A DNA stretch of 64,000 nt from Ficedula albicollis (taxonomy: Eukaryota; Chordata; Aves; Passeriformes; Muscicapidae): contig NC_021675.1 in NCBI RefSeq assembly GCF_000247815.1, positions 69,356,051-69,420,050 of the forward strand. The letters are read 5' to 3'. Position numbers and translations under genes: made by a program. The notes under the pieces are model-generated. The model did no database searches, was not told the DNA's origin, and saw nothing but the letters and a program-made list of their open reading frames with translations. Below are positions 14,953-29,040 of this stretch, one piece after another (the stretch's first letter is position 1; every line of letters starts with the position of its first letter).

Positions 14953-17402
14953 CCCGTGCTGGGGTCATGTCCCACCCATGGCCAGGCTGGACCTTGGGCT
15001 GTGTGAAGCAGTGACCCAGGGGTGAATGGCAGCAGGGTTTATCTCAGAAGGTTTGTTTTGACAAGGTTGTCCACCCTAAAATAAAACAACTGGCATCCTG
15101 TTTTAGGGCTGAGCAGCTCTGGGTGGGAGGGGGACAGCAAAGCTCTGGGTTTGTAGAGCAGAGTTGTACTCAACATGACCTTGAATCCATCTTCCCAAGG
15201 CTCTGCATAGCCCCAACATCATTTTCCAGCATCCTCTCCTGCCTGCAGACTGTGGCCACTAAGGAACAGGGAGGAAGTAGAATTTTGTCCCCAGAAAAGG
15301 AGGAATGGTTGATCTGGAGCTGCTCAGCTCAGAGCAAGAGCTGCAGAGATGGAGAGGGCTGTGTCCCACAGCTGCAGGCTGGAGATGTGCCTACAGCAGA
15401 GATTCATGATCCTGGACAGGGCAGGAGACCCAGAGGAACAGAGAGATTTGGAATGATAAATGAAAATGCTGAGTCCCTTATCAGGAGAGTGAGAAGGATC
15501 CAGTTTTAGGATGCTTCACTTTTCTCTCTCAGCCTGAGGGCTGTCAGCTCCTGGAGGCATCTGAAATTGTTGGAGCACGAGTTCATGCTCCACCACCAGA
15601 GCCTGGACCATGGGTGAGAAAACTCAGCCTCTGCATTTCACAGCATTGGCATCCCAGCAAACCCTGGCTGGAACAGCAGCAGCTCCCCAGGATTGCTTCT
15701 CTGCTGGCTCTGCCTGCTCCTAAGTGCAGCAATTTGATGATGTCAGTCCAATAACCCTGGGAATATCTCAAGAGGAGTCATAAATCGCTGATAATAAGTT
15801 AATAACTTGAGCTAAGAGCTAAGACAAAGAATACTTTGTTCCAAAATGGAGAAAAATTTTTCCAGATTAAAAAGGAAAAACAACCATCTTCCTCCTCAGT
15901 GCTTTCTGTTGTTTACAGGAAAGTGATGCTAAAAGGGATTTCCTATGGAATTGCTGTTTCCCTCCCCATGGAGAAAGGGAAGATAAAGGCAGTTCTTGAG
16001 GTAATTCCATACTTAAGATCTTATATCATCGGGTTATTCAGGAGAAAGACTTGGCAAAAGAAGAAGCAGGATAAAAATCCTCCTCCTCCATCACATGACA
16101 GGGCAGCCTTGTGCCAGCTTTCCCCTGAGGATGTGAGGATGCTGTAAATGCAGCAGGGTGCTGCCCTGTGCTCCTGTGCTCCCCTCTTCCAAAGGAACAC
16201 AATAGGATGCTTCTTGTCCAAGTGCAGAGTTGGTAAAAAAAAAATTTCATTGCATCAGCTGTGTCTTCCTCCTTCTTTGAAGTGTGACTGGGCTGACAAA
16301 GAGGTTGCTGCCTGCAAATGTTTATGAGGGCACTTTTGGGAAATCACCACTTTTCATGATGGAAAGCTGAGCCAGGGGATTCCTTTGCTGTTCCACCAGC
16401 ACGTGGAATCTTCCCCAGCAATGCAAAATGCACAGACAGTGCTGGTGTAGGAACAATCCTCCCTAAACTTCGGCCAGAAATTGCTTTGGGAAATCACTTC
16501 TGGATTTCAAGTTGATCCCTCCCAGCCCTCTGTGTCACACTGGATTCATGGACCTGCTGTGTTCCCCCTTTCCTTTCCCAGCCAAGAAATCCTGCCAGAC
16601 CTTTTCCATCTCCATGGGTTCACGGTGTGATTTTCCTCCATTGGAACACAGAGGATTATTTCCTGATGGATTTGTTCCAAAATTTAAAGTCCTGGCCATA
16701 GTTCTCACCCTCTCCCCCAAATAATGTTTTTTTTAAAGGGAAAATACCCCCAAAAAAGTCAAGGACCATCTCCCTTGGCATATCAGGGCAACTCTATTCT
16801 GCAAGCAGCAAGCTTGGGCAGAGGACACCAGAAGGGAGGCAGGCTGAGGGCACCTGGTCATTCCCACCCAACTCCAAATTTCTGGGCAATGCCCAAACAC
16901 CAGACTCCATAAACTCAAAGGAACTCCATCAGTGAAGGGGGTGGGAGGATGTTTCTCCTCACCCTGACCTGTCTGTGAGGCTCTTCCATATTTTTTCACT
17001 AATTAATGACAGATGCCCAGACCTGCCAGGCTAGTCAGCACAGGAGAGGGACCAGCCCAGCCCTCCCTGTTCCCAGCTCTCTGGTGGAACCACGGTCAAG
17101 GGGGCCATTCTAAAATAAAAAGTGTCATGGTGCAAACCTTCCTGAGGAAGCAAGTTTTCTCCTGGAAAAAGCAGAGTGTGTGTGGCAAGAGCAAACAGCT
17201 CCTTGGGAGCTGCCTGAGCAGGAAGGAAGATATTTTGATTTATTCGAGGTGTGAAGCTTGGCCAGGGAAGCTTGCCAGGTGTTTGTGCTGGCTGCCCTTG
17301 GTCACCAGGCTGTGCTTCCAGCAGGAAGCTTTGCTTTTCAAAGCTGGGCTCTTAATACCCATAATCAGGAGAAGAAGGACAGCAACAAGGTCTGGCCTGA
17401 AT
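14953..17402. other. Long stretch without recognised gene
   Basis: No repeat terminus or coding sequence is recognised over 2.4 kb. The part near 15780-16060 is AT-richer and may hold noncoding conserved sequence. The frame at 15836-16147 (103 codons, plus) is Lys-rich but shows no recognisable motif. Confidence 0.4.
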
Positions 17403-17600
17403 CAGAATGGTTTGGGTTGGAAGGGACCTTAAAACTCATCCCATTCCACCCCTGCTATGGGCAAGGAGACATTCCACTGTCCCAGGCTGCTCCAAGCCCT
17501 GTCCAACCTGGCCTTGGGCACTTCCAGGGATCCTCTGGGCACCTCTGGCTTCCCCTCCCTCACAGGGAAGGATTCCTTCACAAGGGGTGAAGGAACTCAG
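17403..17600 (-). mobile_element. CR1 LINE 3' fragment
   Basis: Antisense CR1 terminus: 'agaatggtttgggttggaag' followed by 'ggcaaggagacattccact', 'caggctgctccaagccc' and 'cctggccttgggcacttcca', the usual order of the reversed 3' end. It is 5'-truncated. Confidence 0.85.
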
Positions 17601-17782
17601 GCAGAGCAAACAGTTCTTGATTCTGCTCCAGGTCTCTCACAGCCCTTTCCTCTGGGTGAATCCGAGTGTGCTGAGCGTGCACAAAACATCCTGAACTGCC
17701 CTGACACCTGCAGCCAGAGAGGTCCTTGAGAGGCAACTTATGGACAGTCTGCAGCTACAAATGTTCTTGGTTTGATTGCTCG

Positions 17783-17958
17783 AAGGCAGACCTTTATTGC
17801 CATGAAAAGGATGCTGTGGTGAGCACTGTCACTTCCAGCCACTGTTGGGAAGTGGACCTTGCCTCCAACCAAGGCAGACCTTTATTGCCATGAAAAGGAT
17901 GCTGTGGTGAGCACTGTCACTTCCAGCCACTGTTGAGAAGTGGACCTTGCCTCCAACC
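17783..17958. repeat. 88-bp tandem duplication
   Basis: Two direct copies of an 88-bp unit starting 'aaggcagacctttattgcca' at 17783 and 17871, differing by a single base seen ('gttgggaag' versus 'gttgagaag'). The near identity suggests a recent duplication or an assembly double count. Confidence 0.9.
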
Positions 17959-18019
17959 AGCTCTCACATTCCCTGGAGCATTAAGCCACCTTTGCTTGCA
18001 GGGCTTTTATGAGCATCCC

Positions 18020-18990
<971 letters not shown>

Positions 18991-19329
18991 ATCCCTGCCC
19001 CTAAATCATTACCTAATGGACTACAAAAACCCTGCTGTAACAAAGACCTGGGCCACCAAACCTACCTGCTCAGGCCCTGATGCCTCCTCCCAAGGCATGC
19101 ATAAAAATTCCTCGAGCAAAATAAACTCCAGGTTCCACCCACAGCTGAGCCAGCAGAGCTGCAGAGGGAAGAGCCTCAGCTGTTCATCCCTACCTCCTGT
19201 TTTTCTAGGGGAAAAAAAAATATTCTAATTTCTAACCCAATACATGGACCCTCCTAGTCTGTGGTGGCTTCACCTTGCTTAAAAGGGACCTACAGGCTGG
19301 GTTGTTGCATTAAGTTTTAACTTTCATAT

Positions 19330-19738
19330 TTTTTAGATTCTGTACTGCCTTAGTGTGCAACTCTGAACTTCATACAAAGTGTTAGCAAGTTCTCCTCACA
19401 GTTCAGTCAGACAGAACAATTCTTTTCCATCCCCAAAACCAAGGACAGCACTGCAGCTTCAGCCCCAAAAAGTGCAAACAGCAGCGAATGAAGGAGAGAA
19501 ACTGGGAGGGTGGGACTGAAGAACCTGAGCTGGAACTGGACAATTAACCCCAATTTGTAAATGGACCAGAACTTATAAAAGTGTGAAAACTCATGACTCA
19601 GGGTCCATCTTGGGTGTAGCCACGGCTGAGCTCTTGTACTGCCCAAGGTGAATCCTTTGAATCCTTTTAATAAATCCCTGCTTTATTCCTTTAACACTGT
19701 CTAGTCTCTGTTCCAGGGAGCCTTTTCAGGTGTCAGGG
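19330..19738 (+). mobile_element. ERV LTR 3' part with promoter and poly(A) signal, group D copy D1
   Basis: A TATA box ('acttataaaagtg', TATA at 19574) is followed 95 bp later by AATAAA at 19669 and then by 'ctgtctagtctctgttcca' with a terminal '...gtgtca'. The same order and wording occur in D2 at 28600-29040. This is typical for a short-R avian ERV LTR. The 5' border is uncertain and the two copies are well diverged. No ERV genes lie alongside. Confidence 0.7.
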
Positions 19739-21638
19739 GACTCCCAGCAGTGCAGGGTGAAAAGAAAGCTCTGTGAAGAACTACAGGGGAAAAGAGCTGT
19801 GAAGAACCATCCCAAAGGACTCAGCCTTGGGACAGGCAGGGAAAAGCCCCAGCTCCACAGGAAAGCCTCTGGCAGCCCTTCCCTGGAGAGCAGGGGATCC
19901 AGCAGCCAGGTGCACAGTCCCAGAGCCCATCCTCACACCGTGCCGTGGTTCCAGAGGGGGGTCAGGGAGCTGGGAAAACAGCCAGGTGTGGATCAGCAGC
20001 TGGATCAGCTCTTGTGGATCCTCACCTCTCACCTGTAAAGGTATCTACACCGAGAAAGGGAGAGAGGCAGGAGGGGCTGATTTTGAAAAGCCCCCAGGTG
20101 GCCAACATCCCGTGTTTAACTGGAGTTTTCAGACTGGTTGGGGTAGGAATGAACCCCCAGTGCAGGGCAGATCTCATGTGCAGATGTCTTGGATCATGCC
20201 AGAGCTCAAACATTTGGAGAGACCTCGATACAGAAACCATTTCCATATTTCCCAGACTTTGCTATGGCATGATCCAGATTTCCTCTGCAAAGAGCAGTTC
20301 CCATCCCAAACAAGCCTGTGCAGACAGATAGGGGCTGTTTATCCCACCAGGTGCTTTTTTTGAAGTGGTTTGTGCTACTTGAAACAAGCAGCCCAGTTCA
20401 GTCCTCTGCTAACACAGGTGCCTGAAAAAACAGCCACATCCCTTGGAAAAGGGAACAAAGCATTGAAATAGGAAAAACAGAGATGGAACATGCACAGATT
20501 GAGATTTTCTGAGATTTTTTCCTGGAATCCCTTGCTCAGGACACAAAGAGACAGATCAAGACCCAAAATCTACTGTGGCCTGTAATAATTTTAGAGTTCC
20601 TCTCCATCATGGCTAAGAAGAATCCCACAGGCAGGAAAAAAAAAATCCCCTAAAACTTCCTCAACTTACCTCTAAAAGGAAAGAAAATATGCTGATCTAG
20701 TATTCCCTGTCTTTCTGCCCCCTTCCAGTCCAGGAAAGGTGCCCATCCAGGAGGACAGCAGTTAAATCCCAATCTGAATCCCAGAGAAAAGTGATTTTAG
20801 CAGTGTCTGCTCAGGGCAGAAGGATATTCTGGAGTTAAAGCCCCACATGCAGGTGTGGGCACAGTCTTGCTCCACACCCAATACCAAGCATGTGTAAAAG
20901 TGCTGCCAGCTCCCCTCAAGCAGAGGAAATTCTGTGGGGATGGAGCAGGCAGGACAGGATTGATCCAGTGTGGGATAAGACACTGCCAGCAAGGAGAGCC
21001 CTGTGCCCTCTGCAGCCTGGTGAGGAAATACAAAATCCACACAAAGGGAATCAATGAGGAAAAAGAAGGATCCATAGTGTTTTAGGACTCCCGAAGTAAA
21101 AACCCCAGAAGGCACATTGCAAAGCCCAGCACTGCTTTTCCTGGGCTGCAGGAGCAGGGAGCCCATTTCTCTCCCAAGAGAAGGGAGCAGAGCTGCCCTG
21201 AGCAATTCAACAGCCCCTGGCTTCCACCTGGTGATGTTTTAAGAACAGGGAATTTCCAGGGATTAGAAGATCTCTGTGCTTTGTTTGCTAATTATCCTCT
21301 GCAAGCCGCTTCCCTTCACCTCTGATTTTGTTTTGACACATTTGTTGTGTTCCTTTGATCTCCACCTTCACAGTGACACCACAGATGATCGTTCCCAACA
21401 AAGGATTAAATATTTTGGTGTCTCCACGAGCAGCATCTGCTGTCACTCCAGCTCTGAGGCAGCTGCAGCATCTCACAGCCCTCATGCTCCAGGGCACAGA
21501 AAGATGATCACAGCTGAGAACATGAAAATCACATTGAGGGGCTGGAGTGTGGCCAGGGAAGGGAGCAGAGCTGGGGAAGGGGCTCAGCCTGGAGATCAGG
21601 GGGAACTTGTGGCTCTGCACAGCTCCCTGGACAGCCTC
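19739..21638. other. Stretch without recognised gene or repeat
   Basis: About 1.9 kb of unique sequence. The 178-codon frame at 19827-20363 has no recognisable protein features. Confidence 0.4.
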
Positions 21639-21639
21639 A

Positions 21640-21695
21640 GGCTGGGCAGGGGAGGTTCAGGTTGGATATTTGGGAGAATTGGCTCCCAGCAAACC
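21640..21695 (+). mobile_element. Short CR1 fragment
   Basis: 'ggcaggggaggttcaggttg' followed by 'gatatttgggagaa' matches a sense segment of the CR1 3' region. It sits back to back with the antisense CR1 that follows. Confidence 0.55.
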
Positions 21696-21718
21696 AAGAG
21701 GTTCCAAAATGTGGTTTC

Positions 21719-22072
21719 ACACGCAGAATCACTGGGCTGGAAGAGACCTCCAAGATCATCAAATCCAACCCATTCCCTAACACCTCAACTAGACCATGGC
21801 ACCCAGAGCCACATCCAGTCTTTTCTTAAACACATCCAGGGATGGTCACTCCACCACCTCCCCAGGCAGACAATTCCAGTACTTTATCACTCTTTCCATA
21901 AAAACTTTTTCCTAATAGCCAACCTAATTTTCCCTTGGCACAGCATAAGACCGTGTCCTCTGGTTCTGTAGAAAGAGACCAACCCTGACCTGATCACAAT
22001 CACTTTTCAGGGAGCTGTAGAGAGTGATAAGGTCACCCCTGAGTCTCCTTTTCTCCAGGCTGAACAATGAAA
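21719..22072 (-). mobile_element. CR1 LINE 3' fragment
   Basis: Antisense order is well preserved: 'cagaatcactgggctggaag', 'cagggatggtcactccacc', 'aaactttttcctaatagcca' and 'tctccaggctgaacaat'. It is about 350 bp, 5'-truncated, and in better condition than most CR1 pieces here. Confidence 0.9.
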
Positions 22073-22603
22073 TACATTCCCTCCTCTAGGTTTGTTTCAG
22101 CTTTGTCAGAGTACTCATGCAAAGGAAAAAGAAAAAAATCTACATTGAGGTAAAACAAAGATGCTGACTTTACAATTGTGGGAGATTTGGTGGAATTCCC
22201 CTCCTCACCCTGGGTGCTCAGGCACACAAGTTCACACACTTGTCCCTGCAAGACCTTGCTGGGATAAATCAGCTCTAGGACTAAATCTGAACTATTCCAC
22301 AGGAGATCAGGGTCTGCACGTTTGCAGGTTTTCAAGGAGTTTGAGGGACAGTGCTACATGTGAGGGATGGGACAGTAAAGATAAGGACAGCTGCTTTCCC
22401 TCTTTAAGCCACTGCCTGTTGGATGCAGGTTCTGCAGCCACCTTTCCTACTGTGACACTGAGTCACCTGAAATGGGAGGGGAGCTGTGAGGTGTGAAGGA
22501 CAACACCCTCAGTGGTGCCAGAAGGATGAGAGTGGGGATCTGGGAAGGCTTATACAGGCTTGAAAGGCAGAACAAGAATACAGAAATAAATAAAATTATG
22601 CAG
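22073..22603. other. Spacer between two CR1 fragments
   Basis: No recognisable gene. The part after ~22530 may belong to the 5' side of the following CR1 but is too diverged to be sure. Confidence 0.35.
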
Positions 22604-22990
22604 CTATTGGAGAGCATCCAAAGGAGGGCCATGTGAGGAGTGGCTGCGGGCACTTGGCTTATCCAGCCTGGGGAAAAGGAGATCGAGGTGAAATCTCAGT
22701 GAGGTTTTCAGCTTCCTCACAAGGAGGAGCAGCAGGGCAGGCACTGATCTCTGCTCTCTGTGACCAGGGACAGGACCTGAGGGAACAGTGTGGAGCTGTG
22801 CCAGGGAAATTCAGTTGGATATCAGGAAAAGATTTGTCACCCAGAGGATGGTTGGGCACTGGAACAGGCTACACAGGGAAGTGGCCACAGCTCCAGGCCT
22901 GACAAAGCTCCAGGAGCATTTGGACAAGGCTGTCAGACATCCTAAGGACAGCAATCCCATTGCCCTCTATCCCTGGGATCTGCAGAGCTC
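22604..22990 (+). mobile_element. CR1 LINE 3' fragment
   Basis: Sense CR1: 'ttggagagcatccaaaggag', 'tatccagcctggggaaaagg', 'tggatatcaggaaaagattt', 'gggcactggaacaggcta' and 'aggagcatttggacaaggc'. It ends before the canonical terminal octamers, so the last bases are diverged or lost. Confidence 0.9.
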
Positions 22991-23435
22991 TGACTCCTCA
23001 GTGCTCATACCCAGCAGCTCCAGGCTGAGCTGTGTGCCCCTCTCAGCAGCTCGACCCCACAGCAGGCAAAATTGAGCTGTGCTGGCTCACATTACAGACC
23101 CTGAACCCAAACCAGCCTGGGAAAGCCCAGGGGCAGCTGCCAGCTGTGCCAGGGCCAGCTAGGTGACAGGGGCATGGCCCTGGTTCAGCTCTGGGTGGCA
23201 TTCTGCCCAGTTACAGCACTTGTGATCCCACCCTGCCCAGCACAGACAGATTTCTGGCCAGCCTCCCTCGGCTCCTCACTCATTTTGGGACACGAGCCCA
23301 CGCTGTGAGCTGCCACTCACAGGGCAGAGCAGCTGGATGTTACAGCACTGAGAAGAAAACACCTTGCCAGGAGCTTGATGCAAGGTTTTGGCACAGCCCA
23401 GAAGGTTGAGCCTGAGGCTCAGCCCCAGGAACAAC

Positions 23436-23500
23436 AGAATCAAAGAATGGATCATGTTGGAAGGGACCTCAAAGGTCATCTAGTTCCAAACCTGAAGCAA
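23436..23500 (-). mobile_element. Very short CR1 terminus
   Basis: 'acagaatcaaagaatggatc' and 'ttggaagggacctcaaaggt' form the reversed extreme 3' end of CR1, about 65 bp. Confidence 0.75.
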
Positions 23501-23615
23501 TGGATCCATCTCCCACTGTGTCCTCCCCTACCTTGGGGCACACAAAGCCAGCATGCTGCTACCCCTCTATTAGTTTTAGGTTTTCTTCCCTCTTTTTTAG
23601 TTAGAGTTGGGATTA

Positions 23616-24151
23616 TAGCACAAGAGACAGAATTTCATGTTTAGACTTAGCTGTTTATTAATTCTTATTTATAGCACAGTGAGTGCTATAGTGCTTCTGG
23701 TTAACAAGCTAAAAATGAAAAATGGCAATGTGTCTTGATCGTTACAAGGTTTTTTAAGGCTAAACAGTCCAATTAAAAGTTAGCACTTAGGTTATTTTTA
23801 CTCTTGACCTAATGACCAAACACCTGTGACTGGCAGTGCAGCATTCTTTATTTAATTACAAAATAATATTTAAACCCTAGAAGAAGAAGGATAAGAAGAA
23901 AGAAAAGAAAGCCTTTGCCTTGAAACTTTTATCTTGCCTTATACTTATTACTATATTCTAAAACCCCAAATTCCAAACCCTTCACCATGTGATATTACAC
24001 ACTTCTATTCAAACTACACACCAGTGATTTTAGTTCTATCACTCAAATTTTGAAACCTTCTCCAAGGCCTCAGGTCAAAAGCAGTGTTCTCCAGGGGTCA
24101 GTGCCAGAAAGCACAGAAAGCTCAAAAACCCCAGGTTTCTGGGATCCAACA
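23616..24151 (-). mobile_element. ERV LTR, group B copy B2
   Basis: Paralogue of B1. The minus strand starts TGTTGGATCCCAG and ends near CTCTTGTGCT, with AATAAA on the minus strand (plus-strand tttatt at 23654-23659). An 'aagaagaaggataagaag' purine tract matches the equivalent tract in B1. No internal ERV sequence is present. Confidence 0.75.
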
Positions 24152-24711
24152 GGGAATGTGACTGGAAGTTAAGAACTTAGAAATCCTGGCATTTACCTTC
24201 TGAAGTGCCTGTTTTTACTGCAGGCCAGCAGGGAAGTTCTGCAGCTCTGACGCCGGCCAGTGGCTTTGGGGACATTATCTCCAGTGCACATGAACACCCA
24301 CGGGCACACAAAGGCACGTGGCTGGAAGGGAAAGAGTCCCACCCTAGGAAGGAAGGCTGTCTTCTTTTTATGCATTTACACTAAAAAGGGATTCTAAATT
24401 GAGCTTCAGGAAAGGTCAGTTCCCATGCAGGCATCCATGTGAAGCTTCCGTGTGCGCAGGAAGGATGGTGGGCTGTGACACTGCTGCCAGGGCTGCTCAG
24501 CCCTGTGAGAGAGAAATGGGGACTTACAGGCAGCAAAACCCTCTTGCTGGTTCTCAAGTGTGACAGTGTGAGCTGTCCCAGGGGTGTTCATGGCATGGAA
24601 ATGAGCTGTGACTTCACATTCCAGGGACATCAGCACTGGGAAGGGGCAGAGCCACGTCCCAGCTCCCCATCCCCTTACCCAAGCTCTCTTTTGAGCTGTA
24701 AGGTGGAGCCC

Positions 24712-25779
<1,068 letters not shown>

Positions 25780-25788
25780 ACTCCCCAT

Positions 25789-25950
25789 CCCTGGAGGCAT
25801 CCAAGGCCAGGTTGGATGGAGTTTGGAACAATCTAGTCCAGTGGAAAGTGTCCCTGCCCATGGCAGGGGGTTGGAATTGGATGGTGTTTGAAGTTCCTTC
25901 CAACCCAAACCATTCTGGGATTGTATGAAACAAATATCTCAGGGACCTGG
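25789..25950 (+). mobile_element. CR1 LINE 3' fragment
   Basis: Sense CR1 tail: 'catccctggaggcatccaag', 'ggccaggttggatgga', 'tgtccctgcccatggcag' and 'ttccttccaacccaaaccat'. It abuts LTR A4. Confidence 0.9.
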
Positions 25951-27200
25951 TGTGGCTTTGAAAACCAGAGAGAGAGACCTGGTAAGGGAAAAGCAGCATG
26001 TGAGCTCAGGGCCCAGGATGACTCCTGCCCTCCTCTGATCAGAGAAGGTAATTCAAGAGCCAGCAGGACACCAGCAACAGGCTGCTTCCCTTGTTTTTTA
26101 AATCCACACTCTATTTCTTCACCTTCCTCCATGTGGAGTCATCCCCAGCTGTGCAGACCTGGCCTGAATCCCACAGGAGCACACGGTGCCTCTGGTTTCC
26201 ATAACCAATGGATGTGATGCAGGGGGAAGGAGGAACCAGGTCCCTTTTGAGGAAATTTGAGTTTTCTTCAATGGTCCTGGCACCACGTGGCATTGACCTC
26301 TGGATTGGGATGTTCTGGAGGTGATGCACTCAGAGCTCTTCAAGGCAGCTCCTGGTGGGATGGGGGGAAATGTCCTCCAGACCAGCACATCACCACTTCA
26401 TTTGGAAGAAAAACAATTTAAATGAGGTGATAATGAGTACCTCATGCTGTGAACTGCTGCAGGTCCTGCTGACAACTGACAACTCCACAGACTCCCCTGC
26501 TTGTCTGGCTTGAGTTGCAAACCCAGGGTGAAAAGCAGATTAGGGTCACCACCCCACTGGGACCTGCTGAGCTAGCCCAGACTTTGCACTTTACAGTCAC
26601 AAGGCTCCTTCCTCCTGCCTCCCCTTTTTTACAGGCATCATTTCAAGCTGAGGTGGTTCTCCCTCCTCTCTGCTTGCAGCCAGTGGTGGTGTGGGTTTTA
26701 GCAAATCTTTCCCAAATCTTCCCTCCCTTATGGAACATTCCAAGATGCTTGGCCAGCAAATGGAAAAGGGATCTGGCCCTCAGCTGCCCAGGGGCAGCTC
26801 TGCTGTTTTCAGGAGGACACACTGATGATGGCAAGGTCAGATTTTACCTGAAGCAGCTCAGGAAGTGCTTCTGGCTGGTGTTTTTCCAGGAAGTTTTCAC
26901 CTCTAGGAGGGGTGGGACACCGACCAGGACACAAACTCCTGCTGGTAGTGTAGGATGGGGTTTGCTGGATCACTGTCTGCTGTGCTTCAAAGCCTCTGCA
27001 GACACCCTGGTCACTCCAGAGACCTCCTGGTCACCCCAGCCTGAGCCTCCAAAAATTTGGCTGCTGCTTCTGCCCTGCTGCTGCTGAGCCCAGCTCAAGT
27101 GTCTTGTCTGGCTGGGAGCCCAGGGGTGGCTGCTGGGTCCTGGAGGGATTTTCAGTGCCAGTGGCTCCAGCTGGTCTGGCAGCGCTGAGGGGAGCTGGTA
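25951..27200. other. Stretch without recognised gene or repeat
   Basis: Unique sequence. The 190-codon plus-strand frame at 26515-27087 shows no recognisable domain. I cannot distinguish it from a chance opening. Confidence 0.4.
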
Positions 27201-27306
27201 GGGCAGGGAGTAGGAAAACAGCCCAGGAAAAGATGTGGCTGTGATGCTGTTTTGGGCAGGGAGTAGGAAAACAGCCCAGGAAAAGATGTGGCTGTGATGC
27301 TGTTTT
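27201..27306. repeat. 53-bp tandem duplication
   Basis: Two direct, identical-looking copies of 'gggcagggagtaggaaaaca...gatgctgtttt' starting at 27201 and 27254. Confidence 0.9.
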
Positions 27307-27395
27307 GCAATCCAAGGGCTCTCTGGTTTTATCCCAGCTTGGGAAAACCCTGAGGGATGTCTCTGTGAGGAAAGTACAGAGGGGGAGCACGGAGC

Positions 27396-28117
27396 TGTCA
27401 GGCTCCTGGTGTTAGGGCTGAGCCCTGGGCAGGATCCTGCAGAGCACAGCACAGCCCACGCTGTTCCCGCGGTGCTGGGGTGAGGCGAGGCCAGGGCAGC
27501 CCCTGCTGACATCCCACAGCAGGGATGGCCCAGGGAGGGTCCAGGATGGGAGTGCTCCACCCTGTAGGAGCTGGGGGTGGACGGTGGTCAGGACAAACTC
27601 GGGCCCTCTCCATATTCTGGTCTTGAAACTTGTGGTTTATTGCACGGGGCGTGGGTGAAAAGGGCTGAGCTGGGAGCTGCCAGCTGCAGCTCAGAGCAGG
27701 GCACAAAGAGAGTGGGGGGTAGTATGAGCTCTAAGAAGTAAGAGTGGCAAGAGAGGTGTCAGGCTCCTGGTGTTAGGGCTGAGCCCTGGGCAGGATCCTG
27801 CAGAGCACAGCACAGCCCACGCTGTTCCCGCGGTGCTGGGGTGAGGCGAGGCCAGGGCAGCCCCTGCTGACATCCCACAGCAGGGATGGCCCAGGGAGGG
27901 TCCAGGATGGGAGTGCTCCACCCTGTAGGAGCTGGGGGTGGACGGTGGTCAGGACAAACTCGGGCCCTCTCCATATTCTGGTCTTGAAACTTGTGGTTTA
28001 TTGCACGGGGCGTGGGTGAAAAGGGCTGAGCTGGGAGCTGCCAGCTGCAGCTCAGAGCAGGGCACAAAGAGAGTGGGGGGTAGCATGAGCTCTAAGAAGT
28101 AAGAGTGGTAAGAGAGG
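27396..28117. repeat. 361-bp tandem duplication inside LTR E
   Basis: Period 361, with starts at 27396 and 27757 ('tgtcaggctcctggtgttag'). Only one difference was noticed ('tggcaagagagg' versus 'tggtaagagagg', besides a 'tagtatgagc'/'tagcatgagc' change). The near identity implies recent duplication or an assembly artefact. Confidence 0.93.
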
Positions 28118-28541
28118 TGAGGTAAGAGAGTGATTTTCCCATTTACAATACAATAATTCTTCTACTATGTTGAACATTCTAATTTCCATTAACCAATCTA
28201 ATACCAGACACAGATCCTATAGCATTTACATACAGCCTATAAGAATCATTACGTTACCATAATGTGTTGTACTTTAAACCCTAAAAACTACTCTTTGGAC
28301 CCCTTCTGCCAAGCTAGCAGGGTCTTCTCTGGCCTTTGGAGCTGCTCTCCAGCAGAAGGCATTGTTCTACCAAGAGGGGATTGCTTTTGGCCAGCCATCC
28401 TGTCTTCTAGTTATTTAGTACCTAAGGTTTGGTATCTCAAAGGTGGCTTTCATTTCAATCTCACTTATGGTTTCCATATTCTCAGAATCTTTTGCTAGGC
28501 AATCATATTTATAAGGTTTTCCTGCTTCATCCTTCCCAACA
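27396..28541 (-). mobile_element. ERV LTR with duplicated 3' part (group E)
   Basis: The minus strand starts TGTTGGGAAGGATG at 28541 and ends CCTGACA at 27396, giving LTR-type TG...CA ends. AATAAA follows 'cacgccccgtgc'. The 3' 361 bp, holding the poly(A) signal and the terminal U5-like region, are present twice in tandem (27396-27756 and 27757-28117). The element therefore has two poly(A) signals, at plus-strand positions 27637-27642 and 27998-28003. The upstream U3 part is AT-rich. No second copy of the family lies in the window. No ERV genes are attached. Confidence 0.65.
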
Positions 28542-28599
28542 CCAACCCACAGCACTTTCCACCAGCAATGGGGAAGGGAAGGTGGCACAGCAGGGGCTT

Positions 28600-29040
28600 G
28601 AGCAAGACCCTCAGCACAGTTTTTCTGTTCTGCTTGGGCATTCAGCTTTAAGTTTTATATTTTGGGTTACTAGGATATTTTCACAGGGTGGTGAAGACAA
28701 AACACTCCTATTCCAGCTGAGGACTCAAGGACAATCTCTTCAAACTTCAGGCCCCAAGCATAAACAATGTGAAAAGAGGAGAGCAGGCAAGCAGCAAGGA
28801 GGATGAAACTTCATTATTTGAGGCTTTTAATTGGACAGTTGACTTCTGTATGCAAATGGACTAAAACCTATAAAAATGTGACATCTCCTGATCAAGCTCC
28901 CTTTTGTTTCCATCTCGGAGCCATCCAGGCATGACTGTGGCACTGCTACTGCCAGGGTGAGGCCTTTGAAGGGCCCTCAATAAATACCCATTCTATTCCT
29001 CTTAATGCTGTCTGGCCTCTGTTCCAGCTCCCCTAGGCAT
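28600..29040 (+). mobile_element. ERV LTR 3' part, group D copy D2
   Basis: Aligns with D1. TATA ('acctataaaaatgtg', TATA at 28869) is followed 110 bp later by AATAAA at 28979 and then by 'ctgtctggcctctgttcca' and a terminal '...gcatca'. The preceding U3 shares 'actcaaggacaatc' and 'gcaaatggactaaa' type blocks with D1. The 5' border is approximate. Confidence 0.7.
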
